NCBI GenBank assembly: GCA_963575745.1
Contig: CAUYUJ010018060.1
Coordinates: 200,032 to 264,031 of the forward strand
Direction: 5' to 3'
Length of the DNA stretch: 64,000 nucleotides
Source: Prorocentrum cordatum
Lineage: Eukaryota > Sar > Dinophyceae > Prorocentrales > Prorocentraceae
A program made the position numbers and the translations under genes. The notes beneath the pieces were generated by a model that saw nothing but the letters and a program-made list of their open reading frames with translations, did no database searches and had not been told where the DNA came from. Each line of letters starts with the position of its first letter. The first letter of the stretch is position 1. Of this stretch, positions 21,382 to 32,326 are shown in pieces.

Positions 21382-21571
21382 GGAAAGCCACGGCGACGTT
21401 CTTCGAGTGGGGCTGCCCAGCGAGGGCGTTGCCAAGGATGGGCCCACTTTTGGGCAAGGATGCAAAGGGCCCTGGAAAGCCACGGTGACGTTCTTCGAGT
21501 GGGGCTGCCCAACGAGAGCGCTGCCAAGGCTGGGCCCACTTTTGGGCAGGGCTGCAAAAGGGGTGACCCTT
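21382..21571 (+). repeat. 92-bp tandem duplication
   Basis: ggaaagccacggcgacgttc and gtggggctgcccagcgag recur 92 bp later, with the start of a third copy near 21572. Confidence 0.75.
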
Positions 21572-22230
21572 GGAAAGCTCGCCCCTCCGTGCGGTGTGGG
21601 TGGACCGCAGGGGGGGGGGGGGCGACCCAGCCCTTCCGGCAAGCAGACGGCAAGGCAACTCCTGGGAGGTCTTCCCCAAAAAAGCCGATCTTGCAGGGCA
21701 ATTTTTAATACATGGGATGTTTAAAAGCATTGGATGTTTAATACATGCTGACTTTATGAATGAATTGATGCATGAACTCAACGTTGTTTTTGATACTGAA
21801 TCCCTGCATTTTGAATCCATGATCCGCACGCGGAGCATGTATTTAAAACGGCACTGTACGTGTTTAACCATCGACTCCTTGATGCCCATCGCTCCCGGGC
21901 GGTCTTGGGCGCTCTTCTTGCGGTCTTCAGCGGATGCCTGACAGACTTCGGCGGTCTTCGTCGGTCTTCCTGCGGTGTCCTGCATCTTTCGGCGCGAAAG
22001 TTGGATAGTTGCGGCTAACACAGGGTCCATGATCGAGATTGGTAAGCCAGGTGAGGGGGCCACTGAACTGAATCAAGCCAGATCAAGCTTTGGATTGAGC
22101 CGGCTTGAGCGGGATCGAGCGGGAAGGAGCCAATTTAAACGAGATTGGGCCAGAATAGGCCTGTATCCGACCAGGGATAATATTTAGGGGACTGGTTTCG
22201 GTGATGTTGGTTTTGGTGCTGGTGTTTGGA

Positions 22231-22292
22231 AAGCTCGCCTGCAGTTACGCTCCACATCATTGTTGTCGCTGTTTGCATTCGTGTGTCTCGCC
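22231..22292 (+). repeat. 62-bp direct repeat, copy 2
   Basis: Partner of 21107-21168. Here it is not next to a pyrimidine tract. Confidence 0.8.
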
Positions 22293-22567
22293 TTCTTAAG
22301 TGGAACGCCTCTTGCCAATCTTACACACCTTCCTTGTGAGCTCGCGGTGTGAACGCCTCCGGTCGTAGTGACGTGGAGGTGGATTCTATTTTTGGGTAAA
22401 AGTGTTTTTGTTCGTCGCGAGATCTTCTCGCATGCCGCACAATCATGGTCCCAAAGTGGACCGAGCAGAATGGCAAGAGGCGATTCGACATCTCACACAC
22501 CAGATGGAGAACATCACGGCAATGGACTCGGCTTGAGTTGAAAATTCACATGGGACATACATATCAT

Positions 22568-22739
22568 TCGGGGATGGACAGACCCCCTTTTAGTAAAACG
22601 TGGTTTAGTGAAAACGACCTGAGGCCCAAACCTGGTGGGCGCAGGCCTGAAAAATAACGGCCACGGCATCGTCTCGAGAACCGAAAGCGGACAATTCACT
22701 AATCGACGTGTCGCTGTTGGGGGTTCTGTCCACCTCCGA
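22568..22739. mobile_element. TIR element, family C, copy 2
   Basis: Begins tcggggatggacagaccccc and ends ggggttctgtccacctccga. The interior (tttagtgaaaacgacct, gcccaaacctg, tctcgagaaccgaaa) matches 3141-3311 closely. Confidence 0.75.
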
Positions 22740-23091
22740 ATAATACTGTTGTCACTCAGCATTGGAAGGGCACGGGAAACCATGTCACTGACAGGTTGAC
22801 AAGGCTCGAGTGCATTTATGTGTTGGTTGATGTTCTAACATTGGACGCAGCAGCAGATCAGATTCTTGAGTGAGCGCAGGGTTTCTCGTTCGACAAGCTC
22901 TGCAACGTGGCTGCGTCGGTGGAGAAACACACAACGGGCAGAACATATGATTAAGTAATGCCCCCGGTTGAGCGCGAATATGGTTGAACGGCAGAGCCGC
23001 TGGCGTCCGACAATCAGTCAAAAAATGTTTGAAATAATGCCACAGTAAGGAAGAAGTTTACCAAACCACACAGCATGATAACCCCACTTGC

Positions 23092-23577
23092 TTGGAAAGC
23101 ATGGTTGAAGGCAATGCGGAACAAAGCGGGGCAAGGTGGTGTGTTCAGTTTCTCGCAGCGTGGCGATCAATGGGAGAGCGAATCAATCGTAAACACAACT
23201 TGGCTAACTATGAGTGTGCTGACCAACGTATTGCTGTTGCACGCGACGCGTTGAACGTTGAAGTCATCTGGGCGAAATTGGCTCGATTTTTTACTCACTT
23301 TGAAAGATGGAGTCGTTATCGCAAGAAAAGTTGTGCTACGAGAGATCAATGGAACACTCAACGGTACTTCAACATCATAATTGACAATGCGCGACTTGAC
23401 TCGGAACGGCCCCAGTCTGGAAGATGCATCGCACAACCCATCAACGCACAATGGAAGTCGCGTACAAGGTTCTTTGCACCAATCTGGGGGGTCATTCCAA
23501 ATTGTTGGGTATACATATTGAAGCAGGCATGTGCTGTGTCTAATAGCATCACAGAAAAAAACGCCGCTTCGATTTGA
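23092..23577 (+). CDS. Uncertain ORF in a lower-GC stretch
   Basis: 162-codon frame from ATG 23092 to a stop at 23575, in a region (about 22780-23860) with visibly lower GC than its neighbours. The product is Trp/Arg-rich and not low-complexity (for example VIWAKLARFFTHFERWSRY near residue 58), unlike the repeat-derived frames elsewhere. The opposite strand is also open for 143 codons, which weakens the case. No motif or family is recognised, and no spliced-leader or intron signal helps. It could be a fragment of transferred or mobile DNA, or a chance frame. Confidence 0.25.
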   Translation: MESMVEGNAEQSGARWCVQFLAAWRSMGERINRKHNLANYECADQRIAVARDALNVEVIWAKLARFFTHFERWSRYRKKSCATRDQWNTQRYFNIIIDNARLDSERPQSGRCIAQPINAQWKSRTRFFAPIWGVIPNCWVYILKQACAVSNSITEKNAASI

Positions 23578-24374
23578 CGATTCATAGTTTGTTGCCATCT
23601 CGATCGCAACAATATTTGATGAACAACCGCACTCGGTTGTAAGCGGCCTCGTTTGGAGCGTCGGCGCAGAGTTGTTTGCTTCTTCCCGCTCCTCCTCCTC
23701 CTGGGCTTATGTATGCGCTTTGCTGCAATTTGCCTCCATTGGAGTGTGTGTTGTGCAGGTCGCTTCATTTTCCCTGGGTATCGCACGCAAGACTTTATAC
23801 AATCTTGCTTGCCCACGCGCCGTCGCTGGGATCAGGGCGTACCGACTGACTGACTGACTGGAAAATGAAAATACCCCTTCGAAGCACCGTAGGGGTACAA
23901 CCTTTGCAACCGCCCCGGGGGGCAGGCGTCCCCGACGACGGAAAAATGCATGTTGTACCGTTCTTCGCCCCCTAGAGGGCAGACAACTCACGCCGATAAG
24001 AAGCACCCCGACGAGCGAAGCCGTTCAGTAAGCGCGCCCAAGGAAGGAATCAAACAGGGTGACCCAACTCGGGGGGGAGGAAAAGAGCCGCTGGGCTGGG
24101 CCACAGTCCAGTCGCATGCCCGTCTTACCTGCTCCCCCCGCTTGAGGCCTGAGACTCCGGCTCGGTCCCCCCTGGGGCCGAGTGCGCGGAGGCATCTGGA
24201 GCCATCCTCTTGCTCCGCACAGCGCAAGCGCACGCGCAAGGCTGAGGCATACTAGCAGGGCAGAGTCGTGGGGGCCGCTCCCGGCATGAAGACCTCTCCG
24301 CAACATGCCGTCTGCCAGTGAGCCGTGTGCCATGGCGTCGAATGCAGTTTCTACGTTTGTGAGAATATGTAGAC

Positions 24375-24690
24375 CCTCCGTTTCTCCTCCTCCTCGTCTT
24401 CTTCCTCGTCCTCCCTCTCCCCCCCTCGTCCTTCCATCATCGTCCTCCCACTGTCGTCCTCCCCCTCATCGGCCTGCATCATCGTCCTCCCATTGTCGTC
24501 CATCATCATCCTCCTCCCCCTCCTCCCCCTCCTCCCCCTCTTCCTCCTCCCCCTCCTCCCTCTCCTCCCCCTCCTCGTCCTCCTGCTCCTCCACCTCATC
24601 TTTCTCCACATTCTCCTTACATCCTCTCTTCTTCCGCGTCCTCCTCGTCCCCTGTTTACTCCTCCTGCCTCCCCCTCCTTTCCCAAGATA
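24375..24690. repeat. Pyrimidine (CTC/CTT) tract
   Basis: About 315 bp of ctc, ctt and cctc units with cgtcctccc interruptions. Confidence 0.85.
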
Positions 24691-24859
24691 ACGGCAACGC
24701 AATCCTTTTTTCCACTTTATGATCCCCGTCTTCTCTGATCAAGGCAACTCGCCAGGGCAAAGTTGCTGGACGGGCTGGTGTGGATGCGCGGGGCTTGAAG
24801 AGGTCGTTGCGGGCTCAGACGGCATGCAAAAATCCGCCGCCGCGCTTGTGCGGCATTGG

Positions 24860-25272
24860 TTTGTTCAGTGAACGTGGTTTGGGTCGCGGGTGGGTCGCGG
24901 GCTCTCCACCTCCACCTGGAAGGAATGCAAAAGCAGCCCGCCGCAGGCGCCGAAACAAATGGTTTGTACACTGAACGTGGTTTGGGTCGCGGGTGGGCCG
25001 CGGGTTCTCCACCAGGAACGAATGCAAAAGATGCCCGCCGCAGGCGCCGACAAATTTGGTTTGTACCCTGAACGTGGTCGCGGGTGGGCCGCGGGCTCTC
25101 CACCTGAAACGAATGAAAAAGATGCCCGCCGCAGGCGCCGAAAAATGTGGTTTGTACCCTGAACGTGGTTTGGGTCGCGAGTTGGTCGCGGGGTGGGTCG
25201 CGGGCTCTCCGGCTGGAAGGAATGCAAAAAAAGCCCGCCGCAGGCGCCGAAAATGGTGGTTTGTACCTTGAA
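24860..25272 (+). repeat. Satellite, unit about 90-107 bp, four copies
   Basis: Each unit runs gaacgtggtttgggtcgcgg, gggctctccacc, aatgcaaaag, cccgccgcaggcgccg, then ggtttgtacc. Units start near 24868, 24975, 25070 and 25162. Unit length is not a multiple of three, so the open minus frames that cross it are not coding. Confidence 0.85.
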
Positions 25273-25680
25273 CGTGGTTTGGGTCGAAGGTGGGTCGCGG
25301 GTGGGTCGCGGGGTGGGTCGCGGGTGGGTCGCGGGTGGGTCGCGGGTGGGTCGCGGGGTGGGTCGCGGGTGGGTCGCGGGGTGGGTCGCGGGGTGGGTCG
25401 CGGGGTGGGTGTGTCGCGGGTGGGTCGCGGGTGGGTGCGGGTGGGTCGCGGGTGGGCCGCGGGAGGGTCGCGGGGTGGGTGGGTCGCGGGTGGGTCGCGG
25501 GTGGGGTCGCGGGGTGGGTCGCGGGGTGAGTCGCGGGTGGGTCACGGGTGGGTCGCGGGTGGATGGCGGGGTGAGCCGCGGGGTGGGTCGCGGAATGGGT
25601 CGCGGGTGGGTCGCGGGTGGGTCGTGGGGTGGGTCGTGGGGTGAGTCGCGGGTGGGTCGCGGGGCGGGTTGCGCGTGGGA
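25273..25680 (+). repeat. GGGTCGCGGGT satellite
   Basis: About 400 bp of ggtgggtcgcgg 9-12-mers, growing out of the gggtcgcg string in the preceding satellite units. The reverse-complement version is at 41498-41672. Confidence 0.9.
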
Positions 25681-25905
25681 CGACGACAACAAACAACAAC
25701 GAACAACAATCAACAAACACGAAACAACAACCAACAACACCAACAACACCAACAACACCAACAACAACCACAACCACAACCACAACCACAACCACAACCA
25801 CAACCACAACAACCACAACCACAACCACAACCACAACCAAAACCAAAACCACAACAACAACAACAACACCAACATCAACAACAACAACAACAACACGACT
25901 CCGCA
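25681..25905 (+). repeat. (AAC)n/(ACCACA)n tract
   Basis: Begins gacgacgacaacaaacaaca right after the GGGTCGCG satellite and becomes ccacaaccacaa. Confidence 0.9.
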
Positions 25906-25909
25906 CCGC

Positions 25910-26900
25910 GAAATCCCACTTCAGCCACGCACCCAGAGACGGTGACTGACCGTTCGGCCCCCTCACTCTGACGAAGCGGCGACCACTACGATAACACCGC
26001 CAGGATGACCACGACGAGACTGCCACCAGAGGCGCACAGGCATGCTTCCTCGCCGCCCTGCCTGGCGGATACACTTCCACCCGTTCCTGGACGTCCTCCC
26101 GATCATGATTCGAACAACCCCGAACCCCTCGGGCGGACCTCGGAATTGTTGTGTTAATGCAATTGCTCGTTCCCCTAGAAGCGGAACTGCTAGTCAGGAA
26201 TTGCCAGGGCCGCGCTGACGGCGTGCTTGGGCAACGGTGCGGTTGGGAATCTGGTTGTTGTGACACCGAGCTCACGCAAAACAAAATATAGAAACATCAC
26301 GACACGCCGCTTCCTACATGTCAAAAATGCAAATGTGTCTAACGATAACAACACAGCGAGTTGTAAGAAAACAAGGGCCACGCGTTCCTACAATTGGTTC
26401 AGCCACGAACCACGCCTTCCTACGAATGGATCTCCTACTTCGCCGTTAGCTAACACACCGTTAGCACGTCTACGGAATGACCGACCGCGCTCGGACCGAA
26501 TCACAGCCTGGAGAGACACCGACGCGCAACTCCCGTGCGAGAGCAGCAGCAATACGCGGAGGAGGGGCGGGCGGCTCTCTCTCGGAGGACGTCCTCGAGG
26601 GAGAGAGAGAGAGAGAGTGAGAGTGGACAGCAGCAATTGTGGAACACAACTGCGGAGGGGACCACACGGTATGGGGGGAGCAGGCTCCGCTGGGGACCGA
26701 CACAATTGTCGGTGTTTGCGCGCGCAAGCACTTTCATTTGCGGAGCTGGGCTCCCTGGCGCGAACGGCCGAACGAACCCTGCAGCGGGACACTCTGGCAA
26801 CACGGTTGGCCGCCACAACAATCCTCGGTTCAACGCTGACACCGCGCAAACGCGGTGGGAGAAAAGGGCGGGGAAGGGTGAGGGGAGAAAGGAGGCACAA
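25910..26900. other. No gene seen; short GA run
   Basis: Mixed spacer with a (GA)n run at about 26600-26618. No supported coding segment. Confidence 0.35.
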
Positions 26901-26905
26901 CGGGA

Positions 26906-27062
26906 ATACATGCCAAAGAACACCCTGCTTGCCTCCAGGGTGCCCTGGGTTTCCTGGGTGTCGATGGCTTTGCGATGGAGTGCGTGACGTTCCCACACCA
27001 AAATTCGGGTCTCAGGGTTGGGTTTCTTGTGGAAAGTTTCTTGTGGCCGAGCGCCTACTGCA
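26906..27062 (-). mobile_element. Tc1/mariner-type MITE, copy 3 (inverted, worn)
   Basis: Reverse-complement match to 15239-15403: tacatgccaaagaacaccct, gccctgggtttcctggg, then agtttcttgtgg. The CAGTGGGGG termini are eroded (tactgcag at the right). Confidence 0.6.
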
Positions 27063-27512
27063 GGGAAGCGATGGTGGGGCGCGGAGGAGAGCGAGATGGA
27101 GGGAGGGCAGGAAGGTCCGAGGACCAGGGAAGGTCCAGGAAGGCCAGGAGGGCTCAGCCCGCATGAGGGACAATGAAAGGGAAGGACTGGCATATGGGGG
27201 ATGCATCCGATACATCGCCGATCTATCGGGGATACATCGCCGATAGATCGGCGATAGGCCTCCGAACGCGAATCCGCACCTTCCTGGACAGGTTGGGGCT
27301 ATCGGGCCCGCTTCGGCGATCAATGGGCGATTGGGGGTCGATGCGTGCCCCCTATGCCTATCCCCCCGATCGCTGCCCCTGACCGCAGGGCGCCTGGAGC
27401 CGAGCTGATGTCGAACTGGCCGTCAGGAGGCCGGGTGGACGGCTGGGAACCGCCGGCTTGGGGGAAGTCCCAGATCCGCTGGCCCCCCGCAGACGGGGCT
27501 CCACGCAAGCTA

Positions 27513-27790
27513 GGGCCTCCCCCTCCTCCTCCTCCTCCTCCTCCTCCTCGTCCTCGTCCTCGTCCTCGTCCTCCTCCTCCTCCTCGTGCCCCTCCTTCTC
27601 GTGCCCCTTGTTCCTCCTCCTCCTCCTCCTCCTCCTCCTCCTCCTCCCTCCTCCTCCTCCTCCTCCCTCCTCCTCCTCCTCCTCCTCCTCCTCCTCCTCT
27701 TCCTCCTCCTCCTTTTCCTCCTTTTCCCTTCTTTCCTCCTTTTCCTCCTTTTCCTCCTCCCTCCTCTTTCCCTTTCCCTTCCTTTGGAGG
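27513..27790. repeat. (CTC)n tract at LINE 3' side
   Basis: CTC and TTCCTCC units ending at the LINE 3' boundary. On the element strand this reads as a GGA-type tail. Confidence 0.85.
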
Positions 27791-27799
27791 CGGCCCCCG

Positions 27800-28384
27800 A
27801 GGGAACCGCCCCAGCAACGAGTCCCACGAGGTCAGCCACGAGTGGAGCCAGCGGCGGGTGTGTCACTACCGCCATTTTCGCCACCGCGCTGGGTTCCGCG
27901 GCAGTCCTGCCCGCCTCAGGCGGGACAGGCCCGCGAAAACGAACGGGCGCAGCAGGGGCGACCACCCCTTGCGCACGGTAGGAAACATCGGGATCCTCAA
28001 TCTCGGAAGCGACCGGACGGAGGTCTTCCACCCAACCCAACTCACGAGGCTCCCGCGGAGGGATGACAGGAAAAGGGGCGAGGGAGGAGGGATCCCGAGG
28101 AAGGGTCCTTGCCCTCACGAGGTGCCTTCAGCGAGCGGCGGCCCCAGTCCGTGGGAGGGACACAGGGCCTGCCGATCTTGAGTACCTGCTGGGCGCCATG
28201 CACCCCACAGCGCGAGCATCAGACAAGTCCTTTTCGGCGGGTCCAGCAGCCCACCAGAAGCGATGGGACGGGTGAGCACGAGACAACATATCAGGAACAC
28301 CAGGGCAAGGCCGAGAGACAACCTTGCAGCGATGCGTCCCCGATCGACCGCAGGAGACGCACCCCGAACGCCCACGGACAAGTT
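27800..28384 (-). pseudogene. LINE C-terminal tail (tentative)
   Basis: After RNase H, the minus frame from about 28493 carries CVSCGRSGTHRC and, past one stop, REPRELGWVEDLRPVASEIE in the same frame, with natural composition up to the GGA tract. It is likely the 3' part of the same LINE. No domain is recognised beyond a possible CxxC. Confidence 0.4.
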
Positions 28385-29486
28385 TCACCTGATGGCCCCG
28401 AGGGTCAGAGACCAAGTCAAGCAAATCAAAATGGACCCTCGGCACGTTCGGACGGACAACATCAGGAAAATCCGCGAGCGCCAGATGGTGCAAGAACCGA
28501 TTTTATAGTATGCCGCGTGACGGCTAGCCCACCAGGCCAGAGAGCGTTTGTGGGCCCAGTCTTCGTCCCTGAAATGAGCCCTGGCCTCTTTCTCAGCGAA
28601 CTCGTCCGCCAGCACGTTGCCGCGAAACTGAAGCCAGGGCACGCCGCGTTTCTGGGCGTCGGGCCAGCTTCTGCGAGACTGAACCCAGCGAACCGAAACC
28701 TGGTCGGCCCCCAGGTCTTTCAATTAACCAAACCCGATCCCACACTTCGGAATAGAGACGGTTCGGGCGCACGCATCGAGCCCTTCCCGCAGCCACCCCG
28801 TCGACTATCGCACGGCAGTCGGCGACGACAGCGACGGGCACGGCCGCAAAAGACAGTCACTGGAAAGACGCCCACAACTCAGCAAGGCGTTTCCTGCACA
28901 GCCGTGGGGGGAGGTCCAAAGCAAGCGGGTTGCCATGCTGATCGACCGAGACCTCCGCCCAACCTCCTCTCGAGCAGAACGGAAGATCGGGGTCGAGGGT
29001 GCTGCCGTCAATAGTCACAGTGCCAGCGCATACGCCTCTCGCCATTGGCCCGTCTGAAACAACAAGGCCAGACTGATCGGGAAGCTGTTGCAATCGTAGC
29101 TTGGAATCGGCAAGGCAACAGAACATAACATCATCGCCCTCGGCGCGCGCCGCCCCTGCCTGGGAAGCGGCGTCAAGACCGAGGCTGTCGCGCACACTCT
29201 CGGGCAAATCACAACGAAACACCATGTGCGGGGTGTCTCCCGCTTCCTGGCCACAGACCCCGCGGGTCGCGGAGTCAGCAGCGCGTGAATGGAACAGGAG
29301 ATGATGCGTCCACAGCCTTCCTGCGACATGCGAGGCGAGGAAGGCGGCCCCTTCTTCAAAGCCCCCTCGAAACAGCTGGGCCTGGGCATGTTTCACAGGC
29401 TCGAGCATGGGAGGGCCCAGCAACGATTCGAGCCCTGTCGAATCAGCCAGCCCCTCCACCAGCGCAGGCTGTGCAAACAGGTCCAC
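28385..29486 (-). pseudogene. LINE zinc-knuckle-like and RNase H segment
   Basis: Product segment of the LINE polyprotein that would remove RNA from the RNA-DNA hybrid. The upstream part has CGQEAGDTPHMVFRC, the Cys/His pattern commonly found between RT and RNase H in LINEs. RNase H-like blocks follow: TIDGSTLDPDLPF, RLAELWASF, then VAVVADCRAIVDGV and, after a frame change, WLQFRGNVLADEFAEKEA (GN..AD..A block). A TGA at 28857-28859 splits the second and third blocks in frame, and a frameshift near 28730 follows. Not functional as it stands. Confidence 0.7.
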
Positions 29487-29685
29487 AAGCTTGCCGAACG
29501 CGCCAGGTCAAACATTCTGCAGCTCGATCCACGCGCCCCCCCGCCACCCCCCACCGACCCCACCCGACCGCCTCCTAGCGTGGGCGAGACAGCGTGGCCA
29601 AGACGGCCGAACAAGGTCCTATGGGGACGTCGGGGAGGGTCTCACAGACCTCGTCGAGGGCCCCAGCCGCGAATGCATGCGAAAA

Positions 29686-30726
29686 TCACTGCTCAAGAAC
29701 AGCGCGGCCCCAAAACTGAAGCGGCAGTTTGTTGGCCGCGTGGGCGGGATCCGTTTGTGGGGGCCGCCGACAGGGCAAACTGCAACGCGCGGGGCCGCCC
29801 CGCAACAGGGCCAAACATAACCGAGGCCGAGGTGGCCCTGAAACTCTCGAGGGCTCAGGTGGAGACCCCCGTGGCCCTGGCCCCATCAAAAGGCAGCGGC
29901 GGCCCCGCCCAGACCTGAATGCCCTGCTCGAGCCCTTGCGAGCGGACCTGAGCAGGCGAAGCCGACGGACCCTGCGCTTGATTGAGCTCGGCTCACGCGC
30001 CTGGGCGGCCCGATTAGGCCTGCCCAATGGAAAACCCACGCCGCGGTTTTTAACGCCAGCAGCCCCTCGGAAGTTCCACGCCCGCAACCCGGCAGCCAGA
30101 CATTTGGAGACTTGCATGGAAGGCGGCGTAAGCTGGCACTTCTTACGGGACACCTTCAGCCCTTCGAGCTCCAGTCGGGCGCGTAGGTCGACCGCGCCTC
30201 TTGACAGCACGCGCGCCACGCGGTAATCTTGCCCTGTGCTAGACAGCGCGCAATCGCATACCACCATGTACGCGGCGGGCGCGGCCCCCCGCAGCACCTC
30301 GCCCAATATGGGCAGGGGGGCCTCCGGAGGAGCGTCGCGCGAAAGCGCAACCCGCGAAGACCCCCCGGGAAATGCGAAGCAGGCCCTGGGAGAGGACGAC
30401 GCCCACTTGCAAGGCCCTCGGCCCCGAGTGCACGATGGCGGGGGGGGCCGGCCTTCGAAGGGTGAACTGGAGCTCGCGGCCCCTTCGCAGAAGCCAAATG
30501 TGGGGGGCCATCTCGTAGGCCTTCTGGAAGTCCACCAGGGTGCGCGCAGAGGCCCGATAGTTGGCCTTGGCTGACTCAGCCGCGAACGCCTGCCGCAAAA
30601 CCGCCTGCTCGCAAGACTGGCCCCTGACGCCCAAAGCCCAGCCCCGCGGGGGCGCATTCCCCCGCTGAGCAGCGCAGCCCCGACGAAGAGCCCCAGGAAT
30701 GCGGCAGAACGTGGTAAGAATCCCTA
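29686..30726 (-). pseudogene. LINE reverse transcriptase, core part
   Basis: Downstream half of the RT, resuming at IGILTTFCRI right after the insert. RT block A is TLVDFQKAYE (catalytic Asp present). After a frame change come GEVLRGAAPAAYMVVCDCAL and LEGLKVSRKKCQLTP, matching the YxDD block and the following helix of LINE RTs. The YxDD position reads VCDC, so a catalytic Asp appears lost. The frame change lies near 30400-30450. Together with 34002-34810 this makes up the RT domain. Confidence 0.75.
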
Positions 30727-31047
30727 TCGTACGAGACCTATGTTGCTTCACATCAGCAATTTGGCCCCTGCTGACTTTTTGTCAAAATAATTTATTGGGA
30801 TGAAATGCTGCCGCTGGATATATCGAGCACAGTTGGTCACAACACAACGCTCCTGCGATCCCCGCCAAAATGGCAAGAAATAGTAAGCTCAGATCCGCAT
30901 GGCTACATTGCAACCGAACCGCTTGACCACCATCTCGACCGAACTGGCGGAATTCGACCACGCATCCGACAAAATACGTTCGACGAGGGATGCGCTGCAC
31001 AATGCCCCGGCCACGGGCAGCGCTACGAGGGAAAGCGGGCCCTTCGA

Positions 31048-31245
31048 TGCGTCACTTTCAGCGCCCGTGAAAGTGACACCTCCCAGGGCCCACTTAAAGA
31101 GCACCAGAAAGGCTCCAAGAAGGCCCCGAGAAGGCCCCAGGGCGGCACCAAGAGGGCTCCCAGAGGGACCCAAGAGAGGCCCCAAGAAGGGCCCAAGAGG
31201 GCCCTCCGCGGTGTCACTTTCAACGCCCGTGAAAATGACACCTCC
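31048..31245 (+). repeat. Direct repeat with short hairpin, two copies
   Basis: gtcactttcagcgcccgtga at 31051 and gtcactttcaacgcccgtga at 31213, each followed by a(a/g)gtgacacctcccagggccc-like sequence. gtgtcactttc and its inverted form make a hairpin in the second copy. Confidence 0.6.
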
Positions 31246-31314
31246 CAGGGCCCACTTAGGGCCTCAGAAAAGCTCTAAGAAGGCCCCGAAAGGGCCATAG
31301 AGAGCCGCCCTGGG

Positions 31315-31640
31315 TTCAACTCCGCGTGGCGGAGTTGGAAGCGATAACTTCAATACCCTACTGGAGGCCTCTTAGGGGCCCTAAGACGGCACTGAAGAAC
31401 CCCATCGGGGCTTTTTCAAAGGCAGAGGAGGGCGCAAAAAGGGGCCTCAGTGAGCCCCTGGTCTAACTCCACCTGGCGGAATTGGAAGCGATATCGCCCG
31501 GCGCCTTCATGGAGCCGCTCGGAGCTTCCAAGACGGCTCCAGAAGGCCCCAGGAGGGCCCCAAGAGGATCGAACGACGATTCCTGGAAGTGCACCAGTGA
31601 GACCCTTGTTGACCTCCGCCTGGCGGAGTTGGAAGCGACA
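31315..31640 (+). repeat. 147-bp spaced tandem repeat, three copies
   Basis: ctccgcgtggcggagttgga and close variants begin at about 31315, 31462 and 31609, exactly 147 bp apart. The unit carries a small hairpin (ctccgc..gcggag). Confidence 0.65.
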
Positions 31641-31869
31641 ATTTCCAGTGCCCTCTTGGGGCCTCTGGGGGGCCCCTCAGAAAGCTTTGGGGAGCACAGT
31701 GAAGGCCTTCGCAGGGCCGCGTGAGAGCCGTACCAGGGCCGCATGTGTGCGCGGATGGGGGCGACGAGTGCTGACGCTGACGAATATGAGAATGATGAGG
31801 GCGATCAAGGCTGGCCCGAAACAAATCCTGGCGCCATTGCAGGCCGCCGATTATCGGCCACGCCGCCAG

Positions 31870-32080
31870 GACGACGCCAAGCAACAAAACGACACCAACC
31901 AACAAACCGACACCAACCAACAAACCAACAAATCGACACCGGCCAACAAAAGGACACCAAGCAACAAAACGACACCAAGCAACAAAACGACACCAACCAA
32001 CGAAACGACACCAACCAACAAAACGGCACGAATCAACAAAACGGCACTGACCAACCAAACGACAAATCACTTCACGACAC
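31870..32080 (+). repeat. 18-bp minisatellite
   Basis: Repeats of caacaaaacgacaccaag and variants. Two plus frames give six-residue units (NDTNQQ or TPTNKT) but end quickly outside the array. Confidence 0.8.
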
Positions 32081-32326
32081 CAATGAACAACGCGAAATCC
32101 ACCGACCGCCAACCAAGCATAAAATCAACCGACACAACGAAACCAACCCATAGAGCCAGACCAACCACTGGATTCGTGAGTCGGGGTAGTCATGGAAGTG
32201 AGCCGCTGCAGCCCGCGGAAGCCATTAACAGTGACCAGAGCACCGCAATGCAGCAACGTCCCCGGGCGGCGGCGGGAGTCTTGGATCTCCCGCGGGACTG
32301 GAGCGTAGCGAGTTCGTCCTGGGTCC

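Noticed and set aside
24860-25272. Regular repeats considered as a CRISPR array
   Set aside because: Units are contiguous satellite copies with no unique spacers, in eukaryotic-type sequence.
24815-26284. 489-codon minus frame with THPRPTRDPPATHP repeats
   Set aside because: The frame follows the GGGTCGCG satellite and AAC tract. The underlying units are not multiples of three and the frame changes meaning between copies.
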